From NCBI GenBank assembly GCA_020200135.1, contig JAIVJI010000012.1, positions 1 through 38,432 of the forward strand: a stretch of DNA of 38,432 nt, in the 5' to 3' direction. Under the pieces are notes generated by a model, which ran no database searches, had not been told where the DNA came from, and was given only the letters and a program-made list of their open reading frames with translations. The position numbers and the translations under genes were made by a program. Shown piece after piece: positions 20,056 through 28,678 of this stretch. Every line of letters begins with the position of its first letter. Within the stretch, counting starts at the first letter, position 1. The DNA is from Acidobacteriota bacterium. Lineage in GTDB: Bacteria > Acidobacteriota > Blastocatellia > Pyrinomonadales > Pyrinomonadaceae.

Positions 20056-20424
20056 ATGGACAAGAGGAAGACCAAGGCGTACCGCGACCGCCTGCTCGCG
20101 CGGCGAGAGTCGCTGTTCAGCCAGGTGACCGAGGCCGAGATGTCGAGCCGCGAGCGCGACCTCGAGGCGACGCAGGACCCGGCCGACATGGCGGCCAACG
20201 CCTACACCAAAGAGCTTCTGATCTCGATGTCGGCCAACGACCGGAAGCTTTTGCAGCTCATCGACGAGGCGCTCGGCCGCGTCGAGGCCGGCGGGTACGG
20301 CGAGTGCGCCAACTGCGGTGAGCCGGTCGCCGAGAAGCGGCTCGACGCGGTGCCGTGGACGCGCTACTGCCTCAAGTGCCAGGACATGCAGGAGCGCGGC
20401 CTCCTCAACGAGGACGAGGACTAG
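20056..20424 (+). CDS. DksA/TraR family C4 zinc-finger protein
   Basis: These proteins enter the RNA polymerase secondary channel and modulate transcription, often with ppGpp. The 122 residues have a coiled-coil N-terminal half (RDRLLARRESLFSQVTEAE, then DLEATQDPADMA with the acidic tip) and a C4 zinc finger with C84, C87, C105, C108 (ECANCG and RYCLKCQ). The GYGECANCGEPV motif is diagnostic. It starts at ATG 20056 after AAGAAGGAG. It has its own strong terminator downstream. Confidence 0.92.
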   Translation: MDKRKTKAYRDRLLARRESLFSQVTEAEMSSRERDLEATQDPADMAANAYTKELLISMSANDRKLLQLIDEALGRVEAGGYGECANCGEPVAEKRLDAVPWTRYCLKCQDMQERGLLNEDED

Positions 20425-20448
20425 GCGGCCCCCGCGAGCCCGACTGTC

Positions 20449-20497
20449 GCGAAACCCCCGCCGCCGGAAATTTTCCGGCGGCGGGGGTTTCGCTTTT
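20449..20497 (+). terminator. Intrinsic terminator after the DksA-like gene
   Basis: A 19-base perfect inverted repeat, GCGAAACCCCCGCCGCCGG (20449-20467) with CCGGCGGCGGGGGTTTCGC (20475-20493), and a TTTT tail. Confidence 0.88.
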
Positions 20498-20573
20498 GTG
20501 TTAAATTCCGCCCCGCGCCCGACACCTTTCTCCCCTCCGCCCCGCCAGGCCGAGCACCCCGGACGTTTCAAAA

Positions 20574-21320
20574 GTGAGTCTCGCCCGCACGCTCGACAAA
20601 CTGTGCGACGCGGCGCTCGCGCTCGCGTACCCGCAGGCCTGCGCGGCGTGCGGCGCGCGGGGCGTCGAGCGGCGTCGGGACTGGCCGGCGTGCGCCGCGT
20701 GCTGGTCGGAGACGCGGCTCTTCGACGGCGGCGAGACGCTCTGCTGGAAGTGCGGCGCGCCGGCGGGCGGCGAGGTGCCCGAGGCGAAGCGGCCGGGCGT
20801 GCGCTGCCGCCGCTGCGACGCGGAAGATTTCACGGCGGCGCGCGCGTGCGGGCTCTACGAGGGCGCGCTGCGCGCGGCCGTGCTCGGGTTGAAGCGCGAG
20901 CCGTACGTGCCGGCGCGCCTCGGGCGTCTGCTCGGCGGGGCGGCGTCGCGCCGTCCGCTCGACGCCGCGACGCTGGTCGTGCCCGTGCCGCTGCACCCCA
21001 CGCGCGAGCGCGTGCGCGGCTTCAACCAGGCGGCGCTGCTGGCGCGCGCCGTGGCGAAGGGGGCGGGCCTGCGCCTCGACGAGTGGAGCCTCGCGCGCGT
21101 CCTGCACAGCGAGCGACACCGTGCCGGGATGGACGCGCGCGCGCGGCGCGAGAGCGTCGCGGACTCCTTCGCCGTCGCGCGCCCGCGCCTCGTCCGGGGC
21201 GAGCGCGTCCTGCTCGTGGACGACGTGTTCACGACGGGCGCGACCGCCTCGGCCTGCGCCCGCGCGCTGCTCGGGGCCGGCGCGTCGGAAGTCTTCGTCC
21301 TCACCGCCGCGCGCGCTTAG
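20574..21320 (+). CDS. comF: ComF family phosphoribosyltransferase-like protein
   Basis: ComF proteins take part in DNA uptake and recombination in competent bacteria. The N-terminal zinc-ribbon carries four Cys pairs (C23/C26, C40/C43, C57/C60, C78/C81). The C-terminal PRTase fold holds the PRPP-binding loop VLLVDDVFTTGATAS. VVPVPLHPTRERVRGFNQAALLARAVAK is the family hallmark. 248 residues, complete. The start is GTG 20574 after CGTTTCAAAA. No other competence genes are in the window. Confidence 0.93.
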   Translation: MSLARTLDKLCDAALALAYPQACAACGARGVERRRDWPACAACWSETRLFDGGETLCWKCGAPAGGEVPEAKRPGVRCRRCDAEDFTAARACGLYEGALRAAVLGLKREPYVPARLGRLLGGAASRRPLDAATLVVPVPLHPTRERVRGFNQAALLARAVAKGAGLRLDEWSLARVLHSERHRAGMDARARRESVADSFAVARPRLVRGERVLLVDDVFTTGATASACARALLGAGASEVFVLTAARA

Positions 21321-21338
21321 GAGGCCGGCCGCCGCCGT

Positions 21339-21608
21339 CTACTGGTCGTCGCCGTCGCCCCCGCCGCCCGGGGCCCCGCCGCCCCCGCCCTGTAAGCGCG
21401 CGAGGTCTTTGAGCAGTTCGATCTCGTTGGCGTCGAGCTGCACGCCGGCGCGGTCGAGTATCTGCTCGGTCGTCAGATTATTCTGCTGCTGGATGTAGGC
21501 GATGATGTTGGCCGCGGCGGTCGCGAGGAGCGTGACCTGTCCGCCCGCGTTCGGCGCGAAGTTCGATACGAGGGGCAGAAGCTGTGAGATCAGGGTGACG
21601 AAGTTCAT
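21339..21608 (-). CDS. Small hypothetical protein with Gly-rich tail
   Basis: No family recognised. The 89 residues begin MNFVTLISQLLPLVSNFAP, a weakly hydrophobic helix, then an Ala/Ile-rich segment (LLATAAANIIAYIQQQ) and a helical EQILDRAGVQLDANEIELLKDLARL. The end is GGGGGAPGGGGDGDDQ. A clear ribosome binding site (AGAGGTG) precedes the ATG on the minus strand. It lies downstream of another small minus-strand gene, and the two may form an operon. Phage holin-like or membrane-associated roles are possible but unsupported. Confidence 0.6.
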   Translation of the reverse strand: MNFVTLISQLLPLVSNFAPNAGGQVTLLATAAANIIAYIQQQNNLTTEQILDRAGVQLDANEIELLKDLARLQGGGGGAPGGGGDGDDQ

Positions 21609-21681
21609 GGTTCACCTCTCAGGGTTTTGTTGGTCGAGGCGTCGGTGCCGGGCTCGGCGGGCGGCGGGCGCGGGCCGCCCC

Positions 21682-22182
21682 TCAGGTGTTCGCGTTCGTG
21701 TTGGCGTTCGCGTCCGCGAATGCCTGGATGATCTGCACCGAACTTCTGATAGTAGCGATGATGGTGGACAGCCTCGTGCGCGCGCCCTCGTTGCTCAGGG
21801 CGAGCACCCCGTTCGAGTTCAGGTCGTCGAGCGCCGTGGTCAGTTCGTTGAACATGGTCAGGAGCTGGGCCCGGCCGGCGGCGTCGGGGGCGCTGTTCAT
21901 GGACTTGAGCCTGGTGACGAGCGCCTTGTCGGCCGTGTTGAGCCTGAGCAGTTGCTGCGTGAGCTTCAACTCCTCGGCGGCGGTGATCGTCCCCTGTCTC
22001 GCCAGCTCACGCTTGACGTTGTTCATCTCGCCGATGGACTTGGCGATGGCGTCGGCGGCGCGGGCGGCGTTGCGCAGCGGGTTGGTAGTCCCGTCGGGCT
22101 CGGAGCCGCCGCACTTGAAGGCCGTCGAGGCCAGCGACAGCACCAGGACGAGCCCGACGACTGTGATTCTTCTGTTTCTCAT
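21682..22182 (-). CDS. Hypothetical exported helical protein
   Basis: A 166-residue product with a basic start and a hydrophobic stretch (MRNRRITVVGLVLVLSLASTAFKCGG), a likely Sec signal peptide. The Cys at residue 24 is not in a standard lipobox, so lipidation is uncertain. The rest is predicted helical, with Asn/Leu/Thr-rich repeats (ELKLTQQLLRLNTADKALVTRLKSMN) and the tail ANANTNANT. GGAGGAG lies 5 bases upstream of the ATG, strongly supporting translation. Function unknown. Divergent from the aminopeptidase gene. Confidence 0.68.
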   Translation of the reverse strand: MRNRRITVVGLVLVLSLASTAFKCGGSEPDGTTNPLRNAARAADAIAKSIGEMNNVKRELARQGTITAAEELKLTQQLLRLNTADKALVTRLKSMNSAPDAAGRAQLLTMFNELTTALDDLNSNGVLALSNEGARTRLSTIIATIRSSVQIIQAFADANANTNANT

Positions 22183-22401
22183 GTTGACTCCTCCAGACCT
22201 GTGGTGAGGTCGTGGCTTCGCGGGGCGTCGGAGGCGCTCGCGGGGCGAAGTGGCGAGCGCGCGGGATGTGTCGGCTAGACGAAGGCCCTTTGTTCGGAGG
22301 CGGTCATTCTACGCCAAGCGCGCGGCTTGTCAAGGTTTCGCCGCGCGGCGGCGCGCCCGCCCGTCTGGCCTGCGGCCTTCAATCTTTGTATGATTGCGGG
22401 C

Positions 22402-23346
22402 ATGAGAGAACTCTACCCCCCCATCGAGCCCTTCGGCACCGGGCGGCTTCAGGTCTCGCCCGCCCACAACATCTACTACGAGCAGTGCGGCAACCCGCAG
22501 GGCCAGCCCGTCGTCTTTCTCCACGGCGGCCCGGGCGGTGGCATCACGCCCGACTACCGGCGCTACTTCGACCCGGCGGCCTACCACGTCGTCCTCTTCG
22601 ACCAGCGCGGGTCTGGGCAGAGCACGCCGCACGCGAGCCTGGAGGAGAACACGACGTGGGCGCTCGTCGAGGACATCGAGAAGCTGCGCGCGCACCTCTC
22701 GGTCGAGACCTGGCACGTCTTCGGCGGCTCGTGGGGCAGCACGCTCGCGCTCGCCTACGCCGAGACGCACCCCGACCGCGTCCGCACGCTCACGCTTCGC
22801 GGCATCTTCCTCTGCCGGCCGCAGGAGATTCGCTGGTTCTACCAGGAGGGCACGAGCTGGCTCTTCCCGGACGTGTGGGAGGAGTACGAGCGTGTCATCC
22901 CAGAGGAGGAGCGCGGCGACTTCGTCTCGGCCTACTACCGGCGTCTGACGGGCGAGGACGAGGCCGCCCGGCTGGAGGCGGCGCGCGCGTGGAGCGTGTG
23001 GGAGGGGAGCACGTCGAAGCTGATCTTCGACTACTCCACCATCGAGAAGTTCGCCGACCCGCAGTTCGCGCTCGCCTTCGCTCGCATCGAGTGCCACTAC
23101 TTCATGAACAACGCCTTCTTCCCGACCGACAACTACCTCGTCGAGAACGTCGGCAAGATTCGCCACATCCCGGCGGTCATCGTCCAGGGGCGCTACGACG
23201 TGGTCTGCCCCATGCGCAGCGCCTGGGACCTCCACCGCGCCTGGCCCGAGGCGGACTTCCGCGTCGTCCCCGACGCCGGCCACTCCGTCACCGAGCCCGG
23301 CATCATCCACGAGCTGATCGAGGCCACCGACAGGTTTAAAGCGTGA
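22402..23346 (+). CDS. pip: Proline iminopeptidase
   Basis: Cleaves N-terminal proline from peptides. An alpha/beta hydrolase of 314 residues. The oxyanion motif HGGPGGG (41-47), the nucleophile elbow GGSWGS (S110), D266 in GRYDVVCP and H294 in DAGHS complete the triad. MRELYPPIEPFGTGRL and FDQRGSGQSTPHA are classical family signatures. The ATG at 22402 gives the normal family start. An in-frame ATG at 22390 is the alternative. Its stop codon (TGA, 23344-23346) lies inside a heptad repeat. Confidence 0.95.
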   Translation: MRELYPPIEPFGTGRLQVSPAHNIYYEQCGNPQGQPVVFLHGGPGGGITPDYRRYFDPAAYHVVLFDQRGSGQSTPHASLEENTTWALVEDIEKLRAHLSVETWHVFGGSWGSTLALAYAETHPDRVRTLTLRGIFLCRPQEIRWFYQEGTSWLFPDVWEEYERVIPEEERGDFVSAYYRRLTGEDEAARLEAARAWSVWEGSTSKLIFDYSTIEKFADPQFALAFARIECHYFMNNAFFPTDNYLVENVGKIRHIPAVIVQGRYDVVCPMRSAWDLHRAWPEADFRVVPDAGHSVTEPGIIHELIEATDRFKA

Positions 23347-23419
23347 ACCGGGAACCGTAAACCGTGACAAGTAAAGGGCCGCTCCCTCCTCGTCACGGTT
23401 TACGGTTTACGATTCACGG
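23342..23419 (+). repeat. Heptad inverted-repeat element J, CCGTGAC family
   Basis: Left arm: CGTGAAC, CGGGAAC, CGTAAAC, CGTGAC (23342-23368). Spacer begins AAG. Right arm: GTCACGG, TTTACGG, TTTACGA, TTCACGG (23392-23419). Third copy of the family found at 1618 and 10332, 13 kb from the ribosomal block. The first unit contains the iminopeptidase stop codon. It lies about 28 bases before the HNH gene. Confidence 0.87.
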
Positions 23420-23446
23420 CCTTTTCACGTAATATCTCGGTTCAAG

Positions 23447-23977
23447 ATGACTGGACGTGTTTTAGTCCTGAACGCCTCTTTCGAGCCGGTGAACGTCTGC
23501 ACCGAGCGCCGCGCCGTCGTGATGATCTTCAAGGGCATCGCCCGCATGGAGGAGCACAACGGCCACATGCTCCACTCGGCGCGCATCACGATGCACGCGC
23601 CGTCGGTCATCCGCCTGGTCGAATACATCCACATCCCCTACAAGAGCCGCTCGCTCTCGCGCAAGAACATCCTGCTCCGCGACCACTCGACCTGCCAGTA
23701 CTGCGGCCGGCAGTTCTCGCCCTCCGAGCTGACGCTCGACCACGTCTTCCCGCGCTCGCGCGGGGGCGAGAGTACGTGGGATAATCTCGTCGCGTGCTGC
23801 AAGCGGTGCAACCACCAGAAGGGGAGCCGGACGCCCGAGGAGGCGAGGATGCACCTGGTGCGCAGGCCGCGCGCCTTCTCGCTGCACGTCAACCGCCAGA
23901 TCATGCGCTTCATCGGGCGCGCCGACCAGACCTGGCGCAAGTACCTTTTCTACGAGTCGGACGGCGGCGAGGGTTGA
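23447..23977 (+). CDS. HNH endonuclease domain protein
   Basis: A 176-residue protein with a complete HNH site: C83/C86, LDHV with D98-H99, N113 in DNLVACC, C118/C121 and H123 ([16 protein letters not shown]). The N-terminal part ([28 protein letters not shown]) is the typical leader of a widespread stand-alone bacterial HNH family. No methylase, phage genes or other defence genes adjoin, so it is probably a housekeeping-type solitary HNH protein of unknown substrate. Confidence 0.9.
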   Translation: MTGRVLVLNASFEPVNVCTERRAVVMIFKGIARMEEHNGHMLHSARITMHAPSVIRLVEYIHIPYKSRSLSRKNILLRDHSTCQYCGRQFSPSELTLDHVFPRSRGGESTWDNLVACCKRCNHQKGSRTPEEARMHLVRRPRAFSLHVNRQIMRFIGRADQTWRKYLFYESDGGEG

Positions 23978-24034
23978 AGTCCGGCGCATGACCGTCACAC
24001 GTTGGTCGCCCGAGGGCGGCGGAGGAGTCTTTCA

Positions 24035-24307
24035 ATGTTAGCAATCATCGGTGGGTTGGGGATGCCCGAAATCCTCCTGATCCTCGGCATCCTGCTCCTG
24101 CTCTTCGGCAGCACGCGCCTGCCGCAGCTCGCGCGCGGCATGGGCAAGAGCATCAGCGAGTTCAAGAAGGGCATCGGCGAAGGCGGCGCGGAGGCCGACC
24201 GCGAGGTGGCCGACGCGCGCCGCGAGCAGATACGCGGCGAAGAGGGCACGCGCCTCCGCGACGAAGACCTCGCCCCCGACAAGGTCACCGTCAACAAGCC
24301 TCGGTAA
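24035..24307 (+). CDS. tatA: Twin-arginine translocase subunit TatA/E
   Basis: Forms the pore for folded Tat substrates in the cytoplasmic membrane. The 90 residues have one N-terminal transmembrane helix (MPEILLILGILLLLFG), the FG hinge, an amphipathic helix (STRLPQLARGMGKSISEFKKGIGE) and a charged tail. The ATG at 24035 follows GGAGGAGTC. Upstream in-frame starts add only an unrelated basic stretch. tatB/tatC are not adjacent. It converges with the methyltransferase on a shared perfect inverted repeat. Confidence 0.93.
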   Translation: MLAIIGGLGMPEILLILGILLLLFGSTRLPQLARGMGKSISEFKKGIGEGGAEADREVADARREQIRGEEGTRLRDEDLAPDKVTVNKPR

Positions 24308-24315
24308 AGCGTGCG

Positions 24316-24378
24316 AAAGCCAAAGAGTGAGGGACGAGAGCCGGACCGCCCGGCTCTCGTCCCTCACTCTTTGGCTTT
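24316..24378. terminator. Bidirectional terminator between convergent genes
   Basis: Perfect 28-base inverted repeat (24316-24343 and 24351-24378) with a 7-base loop. It starts AAAGCCAAAG and ends CTTTGGCTTT. It lies between tatA (+) and the methyltransferase gene (-), so it can serve both directions. Confidence 0.85.
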
Positions 24379-24402
24379 AGAAGCCCGCCCGCCGCCACGC
24401 CT

Positions 24403-25227
24403 TCAGCTCGCCTTGCGGCCGACGACGACGGTCGCCTTGACCGTGAGCGAGAAGTCGCCCTCGGAGCGGTCGTCGTCGACGATGCGCTCGACCGCGCCGA
24501 GCACGCCCGAGCGCGCCTCCTCGTCGGGCAGCAGGTCGAGCCAGCGGCCGAGCAGGAAGTCGCGCACCAGCGGCGAGGCGAGGAACTCGCCGCCCGTTTT
24601 GAAGTCGAACTCTTCGATGGTCGTCCAGGATTGGACGCCTTCGAGCGCCTCGCCGCGCGCCAGCTCCTCCAGCCCCGAGACGGTCGGCAGCTCGCCGATG
24701 AGCGAGCCGACCGACGCCGCCTGCTCCTCGTAGCCCGCCCCCGAGAGCGCCTCCCAGAAGACCGAGAAGAACTCGCCGTAGCTCGAAGCCGTCGCCGCGC
24801 TCAGCGAAACGGTCGCGCCGCGCGCCGCCACGCGCACCATCTCGGCCAGCACCTCGGGCAGGCGCTCGGGGCCGACGAGCGAGGCGTCGCCGACGACGAG
24901 GTCGAACTGCTCGTCCTCGAACCCGAGCGCTTCGAGCTGCGCGTGGCGGAACTCGACGCCCGCGCCCTCGACCGCCGCGGCCTTCGCGCGCGCCAGCGCC
25001 ACCTGAGCCTCGCTCTCGTCCACCCCGACCATCTCCAGCGCCGCGCCGCCGCGCTCCGAGAGCGCCAGCGCGTGCCCGCCCGTCCCCGACCCGACGTAGA
25101 GCGCGCGCCCCTCCTTCGGCAGCTCGACGTGCCTGTTCACCAGCTCGGCGAACCGCTCGCCCCAGTCGGTCGCCACGTACAGGTCGTGCAGGAACGCCAG
25201 CTCCTTGTCTGACTTCCGTGTGCTCAT
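24403..25227 (-). CDS. Class I SAM-dependent methyltransferase
   Basis: 274 residues with motif I ALYVGSGTGGHALALSE (around 42-57), the acidic end of beta2 (MVGVDESEAQVALARAKA), and motif IV-like FDLVVGDASLVGPERLPEVLAEMVRVAARG. The C-terminal half (from about 150) is a divergent domain of unknown specificity. The substrate cannot be told. Its ATG overlaps the rarA stop (ATGA), so the two are co-translated from the minus strand. An upstream in-frame start lies inside rarA. Confidence 0.88.
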   Translation of the reverse strand: MSTRKSDKELAFLHDLYVATDWGERFAELVNRHVELPKEGRALYVGSGTGGHALALSERGGAALEMVGVDESEAQVALARAKAAAVEGAGVEFRHAQLEALGFEDEQFDLVVGDASLVGPERLPEVLAEMVRVAARGATVSLSAATASSYGEFFSVFWEALSGAGYEEQAASVGSLIGELPTVSGLEELARGEALEGVQSWTTIEEFDFKTGGEFLASPLVRDFLLGRWLDLLPDEEARSGVLGAVERIVDDDRSEGDFSLTVKATVVVGRKAS

Positions 25228-26519
25228 TCCTCGTCTTCCCAATACTTTTTCCCGCGCAGCCCCTCGGGCAGGCAGGCCATCTCGCCGCTCGCCGCCGCGT
25301 CGTCGTGCGCGTAGCGGTAGCCCTTGCCGTAGCCCTGCCGCCTCATCAGCGGCGTGACGGCGTTGCGCAGGTGGAGCGGCACCGGCTCGCGCGCCGTCTC
25401 CGAGGCGTCCTCGGCCGCCGCCATGTAGGCGCGCTTCACGGCGTTCGACTTGGGCGCGCGCGCGAGGTAAACGGTCGCCTGCGAGAGCGGGTAGAGCGCC
25501 TCGGGCAGCCCGATGAGCTGCGTGATCTGCGCGGCGGCCGCCGCCTGCACCATCGCCCGCGGGTCTGCGAGCCCCACGTCCTCGGAGGCGAGGATGCAGA
25601 GGCGTCGCGCGATGAAGACCGGGTCGGCGCCGCCCTCGATGAGCCGCGCGAGCCAGTAGAGCCCCGCGTCCGCGTCGGAGTTGCGCAGAGACTTGATGAG
25701 CGCGGAGGCGAGGTTGTAATGCTCCTCGCCGCCCTTGTCGTAGGCGTAGCGAGCGCGCCCCAGCGCCTCGACGACCGTCTCTTCGGTGACGCGGCGGGCG
25801 CCCTTCTCGTCGGGCTCGGTCGCCTCGACGGCGGCTTCGAGCGCGGTCAGCGCGACGCGCGCGTCGCCGCCCGCGGCCTTCGCGATGCGAGAGAGAAGCC
25901 CGCCCGACACCTCCGGGCTCAAGGCGGCGAGCCCGCGCTCAACGTCTCCGAGCGCGCGGCCGAGGAGCGCGACCACGTCCGTCTCGCCCAGCGGTTCGAG
26001 TGTGAGCACGCGGCTGCGCGAGAGCAGCGCGCCGATGACCTCGAATGAGGGGTTCTCGGTCGTCGCGCCGATGAGCGTGACCGTGCCGTCCTCGACCGCC
26101 GGGAGCAGCGCGTCCTGCTGCGCCTTGTTGAAGCGGTGTATCTCGTCGATGAAGAGCGTGGTGCGCTGCCCCCGCCGCTTCTCTTCGCGCGCCTCACTGA
26201 TGGCCGCGCGCACCTCCTTGACGCCCGAGAAGACCGCCGAGAGCGCCACGAAGCGCGCCCCCGTGCGCCGCGCGAGCAGCCGCGCCAGAGTCGTCTTGCC
26301 CGTCCCGGGGCCGCCCCAGAGGATGAGCGAGGGCAGGAGTCCGCCCCCCTCTATCACGCGGCGCAGCACGCGCCCCTCGCCGACGAGGTGGCGCTGCCCG
26401 ACGAACTCTTCGAGCGAACGGGGCCGGATGCGCTCGGCCAGCGGGGCGCTCGTGTCCGGCGGCGGCTCCTCGGCCTCCGGCTCGTCACCGAAGAGACTTT
26501 CACTCACGCGGCGCGGCAT
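25224..26519 (-). CDS. rarA: Replication-associated recombination protein A
   Basis: RarA/MgsA is a AAA+ clamp-loader-like ATPase acting at stalled replication forks. The 431 residues have Walker A GGPGTGKTT (69-77), Walker B LFIDEIHRFNKAQQD, and the sensor segment IGATTENPSFEV. The family C-terminal domain follows: LASALIKSLRNSDADAGLYWLARLIEGGADPVFIARRLCILASEDVGLADP, then RNAVTPLMRRQGYGKGYRYAHD. Complete. First gene of a two-gene minus-strand unit. Confidence 0.96.
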   Translation of the reverse strand: MPRRVSESLFGDEPEAEEPPPDTSAPLAERIRPRSLEEFVGQRHLVGEGRVLRRVIEGGGLLPSLILWGGPGTGKTTLARLLARRTGARFVALSAVFSGVKEVRAAISEAREEKRRGQRTTLFIDEIHRFNKAQQDALLPAVEDGTVTLIGATTENPSFEVIGALLSRSRVLTLEPLGETDVVALLGRALGDVERGLAALSPEVSGGLLSRIAKAAGGDARVALTALEAAVEATEPDEKGARRVTEETVVEALGRARYAYDKGGEEHYNLASALIKSLRNSDADAGLYWLARLIEGGADPVFIARRLCILASEDVGLADPRAMVQAAAAAQITQLIGLPEALYPLSQATVYLARAPKSNAVKRAYMAAAEDASETAREPVPLHLRNAVTPLMRRQGYGKGYRYAHDDAAASGEMACLPEGLRGKKYWEDEE

Positions 26520-26760
26520 GGCTCACACTCTTCCTTCGGAAAAATTGTACGGGAGAACGTTGGGAACTGCCCCAAAGCTTAGCACAAAACGGCGGGGCGG
26601 CGTGCGGCGCGGGCGGTGACAAATTTGTGAGGTATGAATTTGCCAAAACGTGTAAAATCTTGGACGGAACCGCGACCCCGCGGGCGTTCGTATAGGGTGA
26701 CGGAACGCCGCCGGGGCAATTAAAAATCGGAAAGAGCGCGGCGGGTTTCGAGGTGAGTTT

Positions 26761-26967
26761 ATGAAAGACACGAAAGAGATACTGCGAATCGTCGGAATCA
26801 TCCTGCTGGGGCTGTTCGTCCTCGTCGTCGGCGTCCCGCTCGTCTTCGCAGCCGCCGGGATAGCCATCGCGGCCGCGGTCAAACTGGCCGTCCTCGTCAT
26901 CAAGGTGGCCGTCACCCTCGCCGTCATCTACCTCGTCCTCGCGGGCATCCGCGCGGTCATGAAGTAG
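26761..26967 (+). CDS. Small two-helix membrane protein
   Basis: 68 residues. A charged N-terminus ([12 protein letters not shown]) precedes two hydrophobic segments ([21 protein letters not shown] and [14 protein letters not shown]). No family recognised. GAGGTGAG precedes the ATG at good spacing, and a perfect terminator stem follows, so it is a single-gene unit. The 240-base upstream gap holds TAAAAT near 26655 as a candidate -10 but no clear -35. Confidence 0.72.
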   Translation: MKDTKEILRIVGIILLGLFVLVVGVPLVFAAAGIAIAAAVKLAVLVIKVAVTLAVIYLVLAGIRAVMK

Positions 26968-26985
26968 AAGGGCAGTCAAGTCGGG

Positions 26986-27028
26986 AGGCCGGCGCGCCGG
27001 GCAAACAGTCTGGCGCGCCGGCCTCTTT
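26986..27028 (+). terminator. Terminator after the small membrane protein
   Basis: Perfect 13-base inverted repeat AGGCCGGCGCGCC (26986-26998) with GGCGCGCCGGCCT (27012-27024), then CTTTGT. GC-rich stem with a short T-rich end. Confidence 0.75.
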
Positions 27029-27181
27029 GTGTCCGGCGAAAGCCGTGGCGGCTTGACCTGCGGGACACGAGCGGTAATCCTTGCCCGAACGGCGAACCGT
27101 CGGCCCGCGCGGGCGCATCTCTACGGGCGCGGGTTATCCCAACACACCGCCCGCACGGGCGGCACACTGCGGGGGCTAAAC

Positions 27182-28553
27182 TTGAAACCTACACCTAACG
27201 AAGAAGTCGCGGGCGTCCCCAGGGACTCTTTCCTGAACCGCTTCCTCGGGGCGATCGAGAGGGCCGGGAACATCCTGCCGCACCCGGCGACGCTGTTCGT
27301 CATCCTCGCCGTGCTCGTCGTCATCCTCTCGGCCGTCACGTCCTGGATGGGCGTGTCGGTCGTCCACCCCGGCACGAAGGCGGTTATCCAGGCCGAGAGC
27401 CTTCTGACGGTCGCGGGGCTGCACCGCATCCTGACCTCGCTGGTGACGAACTTCACGGGGTTCGCGCCGCTCGGCACGGTGCTCGTCGCGATGCTCGGCA
27501 TCGCCGTGGCCGAGGGCAGCGGGCTCATCTCGGCGGCGTTGCGGGCCGTGGTGCTCTCGGCCCCGCGGCGCCTGCTCACGATGGTGGTCGTCTTCGCGGG
27601 GGTGCTGTCGCACATGGCCTCGGACGTGGGCTACGTGCTCGTCATCCCCCTGGGCGCGATGATATTTCTCGCCGTGGGGCGGCACCCGCTCGCGGGGCTC
27701 GCGGCCGCTTTCGCAGGCGTGTCGGGCGGCTTCTGCGCGAACTTCCTGCTGGGGCCGACCGACCCGCTGCTCGCGGGCATCACGCAGGAGGCCGCGCGCA
27801 TCCTCGACAAGCCCTACGTGGTCACCGCGGCGGCCAACTACTACTTCGCGGCGGCCTCGGCCGTCCTCATCGTGCTGTCGGGGACGTTCATCACCGAGCG
27901 GGTCGTCGCGCCGCGCCTCGGCGAGTACACGGGCGACGAGAAGCCCGAGGAGCTGAAGGAGCTGAGCGCCAGGGAGAAGCGCGGGCTTTGGTGCGCGCTC
28001 TTGATGACGCTCACGCTCGTCGGCGTCATCCTCGTCGGGCTCGTGCCGGAGGGCGGCTTCCTGCGCGACCTGAAGACGGGCGGCGTCCTCGACTCGCCCT
28101 TCCTGCGGGGCATCGTGGCCATCATCTTCTTCGGCGGCGCGCTCGTGGGGCTGGCCTACGGCATCGGCGCGGGCACGATCCGCAACGACAGCGACGTGAT
28201 GAAGTCGATGGAGAAGGCGATGGCGACGATGGCGCTCTACCTCGTCCTGGCCTTCTTCGCCTCGCAGTTCGTGGCCTTCTTCAACTGGACGCACCTCGGG
28301 GTGATTACGGCGGTACTCGGTCGCCAACATCATCACGCCGCTGATGTCCTACTTCCCGCTCGTCGTCGCCTTCGCGCAGCGCTACGACAAGCGCGCCGGC
28401 ATCGGGACGGTGATGGCGACGATGCTGCCCTACTCGGTCACCTTCTTCGTCCTCTGGACGCTGCTCCTCATCGTCTGGTACCTGCTCGGGCTCCCCCTCG
28501 GCCCCGGCGCCGGCATCTACTACACCCCGACCGCGCCGCCGCCCGCCCCCTGA
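27182..28553 (+). pseudogene. AbgT family transporter, internal deletion and frameshift
   Basis: AbgT-family proteins are inner-membrane transporters linked to p-aminobenzoyl-glutamate uptake or antimetabolite efflux. The first fragment, TTG 27182 to about 28313 (about 377 residues), has many membrane helices and family motifs ([65 protein letters not shown]). The second, from about 28314 in another frame, reads [26 protein letters not shown], then [41 protein letters not shown] and ends at 28553. About 70 residues that normally lie between are missing and the frame changes. The first frame stays open to 28957 as nonsense. Either a pseudogene or an assembly deletion. Confidence 0.9.
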
Positions 28554-28580
28554 GCACGCGCCGGAGCGACCGAGGTATCA

Positions 28581-28633
28581 AAAAAAGGGGTCGGCGAGTC
28601 GGACGAACTGTCCGACTCGCCGACCCCTTTTTT
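28581..28633. terminator. Bidirectional terminator
   Basis: Perfect 24-base inverted repeat with a 5-base loop GAACT. The left arm begins AAAAAAGGGGTCGG and the right arm ends CCGACCCCTTTTTT. Convergent transporter (+) and TMEM175-like (-) genes can both use it. Confidence 0.92.
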
Positions 28634-28678
28634 GTGTTCGGGTCGCGGTTAACTTCGACGCCGCTCCCGCCGCCTCGC

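Noticed and set aside
21686..22207. 173-codon plus-strand frame opposite the exported helical protein
   Set aside because: The minus-strand frame has a strong ribosome binding site and a signal peptide; the plus-strand frame has neither.
23447..23977. Restriction or phage-defence locus around the HNH gene
   Set aside because: No methylase, specificity subunit, phage or defence genes adjoin. The family is a common solitary HNH protein.
28344..28553. Independent 69-residue membrane protein
   Set aside because: It is the C-terminal end of the AbgT-type transporter, in the shifted frame.
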